Below, piece after piece: positions 59,202 to 64,000 of a DNA stretch of 64,000 bases. Below the pieces are notes generated by a model. That model made no database searches. It saw only the letters and a program-made list of their open reading frames with translations, and was not told where the DNA came from. Numbering within the stretch: the stretch's first letter is position 1; each line of letters starts with the position of its first letter. Origin of the DNA: Parapristionchus giblindavisi (lineage: Eukaryota > Nematoda > Chromadorea > Rhabditida > Diplogasteridae); contig CALSFV010000265.1 of NCBI GenBank assembly GCA_943737045.1, forward strand, positions 558,001-622,000, read 5' to 3'. Both the position numbers and the translations under genes were made by a program.

Positions 59202-62200
59202 ATGTCGCACGGCGAGTCTCGTTACTCTCTCGATGACTTCATCAAGATCGAAAAGATTGGAGAGGGTACGTATGGAGTCGTCTACAAGGGAAAGAACCGC
59301 GTCACGAACAAGATGGTCGCTATGAAGAAGATTCGATTGGAATCTGAAGTAAGCAATCCTTTCCTATCGATATTTCATCATTTATTCGATTGTTCATATT
59401 TTGTTCTACACCTTTTGTTACAGTTTGGGATGTATAAAGGCTGTCGACTATCGCAACACGTCTGAATTGACATATCAGCACATTATGGCTCATTTAAGCG
59501 CTCATTGCTCTTCATCTTACATTCTTTATAATTGGATTAATCAAGTACCATTCAGGATGAAGGTGTTCCCTCGACTGCAGTCCGTGAGATCTCACTTCTT
59601 CGTGAACTTCGCCATCCGAACATCGTCGACCTCGAAGATGTCATCATGCAGGTATCGATTGATTTATTTGTCATTTTATCATCTGTCATTGTTATTGTCA
59701 GTAGTGCATTGTTCGACGTGCCAGACCTTGCTTCATCTAATGATTGTGATGATACATGGGCGCCGACATGGCGGTGCGCCTGTAAAATTAGGGCTTTTCG
59801 AAAAATTTGTGCCCCTGTAGAATCGAGCTCCAGGTACCCCGCCCATATATGATTATGATGTTGATAATCAATTTATTCGTCTGGCGTACTAAAAAAATAA
59901 ATGCTATGTAGATGATATGTAGTCAGTGATGACCTGTGAATATACTTCATTTGTGCTTTACCACTAAAATTTTGGGACAAGAATGCGTGTAGGTACTTGA
60001 AATATATTGAAATTTCAAAGCATGCTCAATATATGATCAATTTATTTTGCGGGTGGGGGGTACGCATAAATTGTTTCTGTGAATGTGTCTATCCCAAGGG
60101 ATAAAGACGGCGAATCTTTGTGTCATATTATTGATTACCATTCAGGAATCTCGTCTCTACCTCATCTTCGAGTTTCTCTCAATGGATCTCAAGAAGTATC
60201 TGGACACTCTCAAACAAGACGAATTCATGCCCAAGACCATGCTCAAGTCTTATCTTATGCAGATATGTCAGGTACGGTAGTCTTGTTTATGCTCACTGGA
60301 GTGCGGTAGAGTGATAGTAAATCGATACTTTAGGCCATGTGCTTCTGTCATCAGCGTCGTGTCATTCATCGTGATCTCAAGCCTCAGGTAATCGATAGTT
60401 GACTCTTCCCGCCAAATTCAAATTTGAATTTCCATTCAGAATCTGCTCGTTGATGGTAATGGAGTGATCAAGCTTGCCGATTTCGGTCTCGCTCGTGCCA
60501 TTGGTATACCAGTCAGGGTATACACTCATGAGGTACGTTATCGAAGGATGGTGGAGGGTTACGGTACCTTCTATTTATCTGCGAATACATGATTACAAAA
60601 TTAACAATCATACAGTAATCTTGATTGTTAATTTTGTTATCGATCAATATTAATTTGCGGTTACCGAACCCCAATACCTTGTTAATCGATCGATAATATT
60701 GTAGGTAGTAACGCTTTGGTACCGTGCACCGGAAGTACTTCTGGGTGGTCAACGTTACTGTATGGGAGTAGATCAATGGAGTATTGGATGTATCTTTGCT
60801 GAGATGGCAACGAAGAAGCCTCTATTCCAAGGAGATTCAGAGATTGATGAACTATTTCGTATCTTCAGGTAAGAGATATTCACTCATAGACGTTCACTCT
60901 CTAGAATATTGTCGCTGGAAATTAAATTCGAGTGGGTGGGACGCAAAATTTCATTTTTGTATGAATTTTGGCTAAATTGTTTTCATTTTGTGTAATTTTT
61001 GGCTAAATAGGGTGGATCGTGTGCCAAAACCGGTTGGGTCTTGCCGCTAGCGATGCTCTAGAACCTAATAGTCTCACCCCTACTAATTACTATTTATAAT
61101 TTTATACTTCTAAAGCTCATCTTACAGAGTGTGTAATCTGAGCCGATGAAATCGTGTTTCATATACAGTCCTGCAGAATCGCCGCCTTAACAGGCGTCAC
61201 GCCACGTCACGCGACGTGACGCCTTGATCGCCATGCAGTTTTGTGCTCAACTGTAAGTATTTTAGGTGTCTCAAATACGTTTTTGATAAGCTATTCGATC
61301 ATACGCATGTAATGCACATGAGCAAAGAATAGAAAAATATTTTAAAATTAATGAAAATTAATTTTTAAAATATGGCACGGCAATTCAGTGGTGTGGTGTA
61401 TATACCGATAATACCGAAATTCTCAATTATCGATTGGGAAAATGAAGAATTACGGTATAACACCACAAAACGGTATTGCCGTGCCATATTTTTAAAATTG
61501 ATTTTCATTAATTTTAAAATATTTTTCTATTCTTTTCTCATGTGCATTATATGCATACGACCGAATAGCTTATCAAAAACGTATTTGAGACACCTAAAAC
61601 ACTTACAGTTGAACACAAAACTGCATGGCGATCAAGGCGTCACGTCGCGTGACGTGGCGTGACGCCTGTTAAGGCGGCGATTCTGCAGGACTGTATGTTA
61701 TTTAACTGTGAAGGTTTTTTTTGGAATATTAGTTCTATTCTAACCGAATATATCTGATTGTGAATATCATTCTTAATGGCCTTACATGCAAAATCTCGGT
61801 TATCATTACGATGTATAATTGATATGAATATTGCTAATATACTGAAATAATAATAATAATAATAATAATGTGTATGATAGAATCATGGGTACTCCATCAG
61901 AGGAAGACTGGCCAGGTGTGACGTCATTCCCCGACTACAAGGGAACATTCCCTCGTTGGAAGGAGAATAGTCTCAAGTGAGGATCATGCAATCCTTTTAT
62001 TCATTCAGACTGATAGATATTTTGTTTGATTTATGTAGTAACTTCATCATTTGATCCAACTTTGTGCATATAATGTGCTATATTGCGATTACTATTAGTA
62101 TGTTGGTTTTTTAAGCTATCGTAATACAGATTTAAATTAATATTTAAACGCATCATTATAGGCAGAAGATGGTCTCGTTCCTAGGAGAGGAGGGATGCAA

Positions 62201-62507
62201 TCTTCTCCAGGTACGGTATATCGATTGGTTATCGATCGATTAACTACGGGCTGTCAGATGAATACTAATCGATAAGATCTTGATAATATTTGTTAGTTCA
62301 ACCATAGTTATGTGTAAATCAATACAATTGAGATGATATCAATCGATAATCCGTCCCTGATTGCAGGCATTCCTTGTGTATGATCCAGTGAAGCGTATCT
62401 CATCACGTGCAGTCCTCTCTCATCCCTACTTCAATGATCTCGATATGAAGACTGTGCCTGCTGGTCCATGGAAAGGCGATCTCATTCTTCGTCCTCAAAA
62501 TAATTGA
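59202..62507 (+). CDS. cdk-1: cyclin-dependent kinase 1
   Basis: Nine exons: 59202-59348, 59556-59651, 60146-60271, 60334-60387, 60440-60532, 60705-60868, 61881-61976, 62162-62210, 62367-62507. They total 966 bp in phase, giving 321 aa, close to other nematode CDK-1 proteins. The glycine loop [11 protein letters not shown] carries the Thr-Tyr pair phosphorylated by Wee1/Myt1 and removed by CDC25. It is followed by [11 protein letters not shown] (catalytic Lys), the cyclin-binding helix PSTAVRE at 54-60, [13 protein letters not shown] (typical CDK1), [16 protein letters not shown], a T-loop Thr in [15 protein letters not shown], and [11 protein letters not shown]. It drives mitotic entry with B-type cyclins. 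The helix has Val where CDK1 normally has Ile (PSTAIRE). Intron 6 contains a 0.5 kb foldback element and intron 2 a small MITE. CDK2/CDK3-type identity is less likely because of FEFLSxDLK. Confidence 0.93.
59753..59849. mobile_element. short MITE (TACATGGGCG ends)
   Basis: TACATGGGCGCCGACATGG ... GGTACCCCGCCCATATA; a shorter, inverted-orientation relative of 56090-56278, in cdk-1 intron 2. Confidence 0.65.
61166..61693. mobile_element. 528 bp foldback element in cdk-1 intron 6
   Basis: Ends CAGTCCTGCAGAATCGCCGC and complement, flanked by TA at 61164-61165 and 61694-61695. Nearly the whole length is palindromic, with GCGTCACGCCACGTCACGCG-type subrepeats. The termini match those of the 3.4 kb element at 2975-6341 (CAGTCC.GCAGAATC.CC), so both probably use the same transposase. 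Confidence 0.92.
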
Positions 62508-63640
62508 TTGAGTGATTTATTTATTATCGATTGATTTATGTACCAGAATATTGATTCATTCTTGTTTGTATAACCTTTTGTAAGACGACATTCCTAATTA
62601 ATCAATCTCGAGAGTTGATCTTATTGTATTCATCCATCCATTCCTACATATTCACCTATCGTATCCCATACCGTATTCGCTGATCTACCGTATGCTGTAT
62701 ACTGTAGCGATCTCGTATGAACACAAACTATATGTACCGTAACCACCCATGCTAGCATATTCTCCTCCCTGCCTCCTCGAGTTTGCATACTGTAGATTAT
62801 CTAAGATTGGTAGATCGACAATCTCGCGCATATACAAGAATCTCCCGTTTTAATCATTCATCTTTCTCAATATACTCAAGCATTCGCTATTTGTACACTA
62901 CTGTGGACGTATCTAAACATGTAACCAAACAATATCATTTGAATAAACGTATTAATATTATTATTGCTTAATACAGTGGTGTACGTATTAACCTTGTTAA
63001 CCTAGCGGTCCACCTGCATTTTTTCCAATAAACAATTTAAAAAATAGTGCTTATAATAGTAGCGATCGCTAAGCTGGTAGGGAGGCTACAATACGACATG
63101 GTATCCAAAGTTCTGGGTTGAGTGAACAGCTTAGTTTTCAAAATAAGAAATTTTGAAAATTCAATTTTTTTCGAAAAAAAAAGAGGTAGTTAAATTCGAT
63201 TTTTTATAGTGTGTAGATTTTGTCAATTCTGAAAAACATTCCAGCTCAACCAATATTTTTTGAAAACAAGGCATTCTCGAGTAAGCTATTTTCTTTGAAA
63301 TCTAGACAAGCGAGAGAGCATTAATTTTGAGAGAGTTTGTATGCCGCGCGGTCGTTTTGGTTTTCAAAATGAAGAGAAGACTATGAAAAAGTGTTATTGA
63401 TTCCTTGCAGGATTGATTAGGTGGTATATGTAGACTAATTGCCTATCGTTCTCTCTTGAATATTGTACGCAGTACGTTCCAAGGCGATTGATGGAAGGCA
63501 ATTTGCGAGAGGTCTCTATTTCCTTTATAACCCCACAGATCCCCAGTTCTCGTTCTGCTGTCGATCTTGAATTTCAGTTGCTGTTCTCTTAATCTGACCA
63601 AACTAATATTGTTCTATTGATATAAAAGAATTGATCTTTG
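62508..63640. other. intergenic stretch after cdk-1
   Basis: The cdk-1 3' UTR begins here; a possible poly(A) signal AATAAA is at about 62941. The region 62620-62760 is rich in ACCGTA/TACCGTAT motifs. No gene supported. Confidence 0.45.
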
Positions 63641-63650
63641 ATCTCTAGAC
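63641..63650 (+). promoter_or_regulatory. splice acceptor abutting the 63651 start codon
   Basis: TTTGATCTCTAG is followed by AC and then ATG; a likely trans-splice acceptor. Confidence 0.45.
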
Positions 63651-64000
63651 ATGTCACCTCCCTCATCTCTGCCTCCTCTACCTGCTCTTGAGGATGTTTT
63701 GAAAGAGCAGCATCCGAAGATGGCCGGACAACCCTACACTATGAAGGTACACGGTATTGGTACGGTAGGGTATTGTAGGGTTACTGTAACGTATAGTGTA
63801 CGGTGGGTTACTGTGGTTACTCTGATCATGCAAAATCTGAGAAAACACGAATGTGTTGTTATGAATATCAGTTCAATTTAAAGAGGCTATTTTGGAATGA
63901 TTCAATAGGGTCTCATGGTTAGTGTAGTTTACCAAACTCTTTTCGTATCAGGACGGAGCCGTTGCCGGAATGCCCCGAGGCGTTGGTGACCCATGGCGTG
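63651..64000 (+). CDS. 5' end of an unrecognised gene (cut by the window)
   Basis: Exon 1 63651-63746 (32 codons, GTACAC donor) and exon 2 from 63952 (TATCAG acceptor) to the window end are in the same phase. The readable N-terminus is proline-rich (SPPSSLPPLPALEDVLKEQ) and continues DGAVAGMPRGVGDPWR. I do not recognise the family; only about 48 residues are visible. The start is supported by an AG acceptor two bases upstream. It lies 1.1 kb downstream of cdk-1 on the same strand. Confidence 0.55.

Overview
The window is nuclear DNA of a nematode. The genes are split by many short introns with GT...TTTCAG-type borders. Four of the five start codons I can place lie 1-2 nt after an AG splice acceptor, as expected for spliced-leader trans-splicing. 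The encoded proteins are animal housekeeping proteins (a WDR26/GID7 homologue, VPS11, CDK1). I cannot name the species from sequence alone; a rhabditid or diplogastrid nematode is a reasonable inference. Gene models below were assembled by hand from splice sites, phase continuity and recalled family similarity; no search was run.

Left part (1-33.4 kb): a segmental duplication of about 7.5 kb of ancestral sequence. Copy 2 (25852-33390) carries an intact 15-exon minus-strand gene for a WDR26-like subunit of the GID/CTLH ubiquitin ligase (799 codons, LisH, CTLH, WD40, long acidic tail). Copy 1 (372-12650) is a pseudogene with a nonsense codon in exon 1, a +2 frameshift in exon 4, an 0.8 kb insertion inside exon 10 and a GC donor. 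It is swollen by a 3.4 kb foldback transposon and a LINE fragment. Between the copies lie pieces of a CR1-like LINE and the remains of a haspin-like kinase gene (14846-25073), broken by a 5-level nest of hAT-like and mariner-like foldback elements.

Middle (33.4-43.3 kb): mostly non-coding, with a 1.6 kb foldback element, a tRNA-like sequence and one small four-helix membrane protein gene (38699-40561, minus).

Right part (43.3-64 kb): a complete 29-exon vps-11 gene (minus, 946 aa, RING-H2, C-terminal NPF motifs) with three foldback elements in its introns. It is arranged head to head with a complete 9-exon cdk-1 gene (plus, 321 aa, PSTAVRE helix). The 5' end of an unrecognised gene begins at 63651. 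HOPS/CORVET tethering (vps-11), ubiquitin ligation (WDR26) and the cell cycle (cdk-1) are unrelated jobs; I see no functional operon.

The strongest unusual signal is the density and nesting of long inverted-repeat (foldback) elements. Several have recognisable target duplications (TA, TTAA, 8 bp, about 12 bp) and some contain tRNA-like boxes or exon-like coding fragments.
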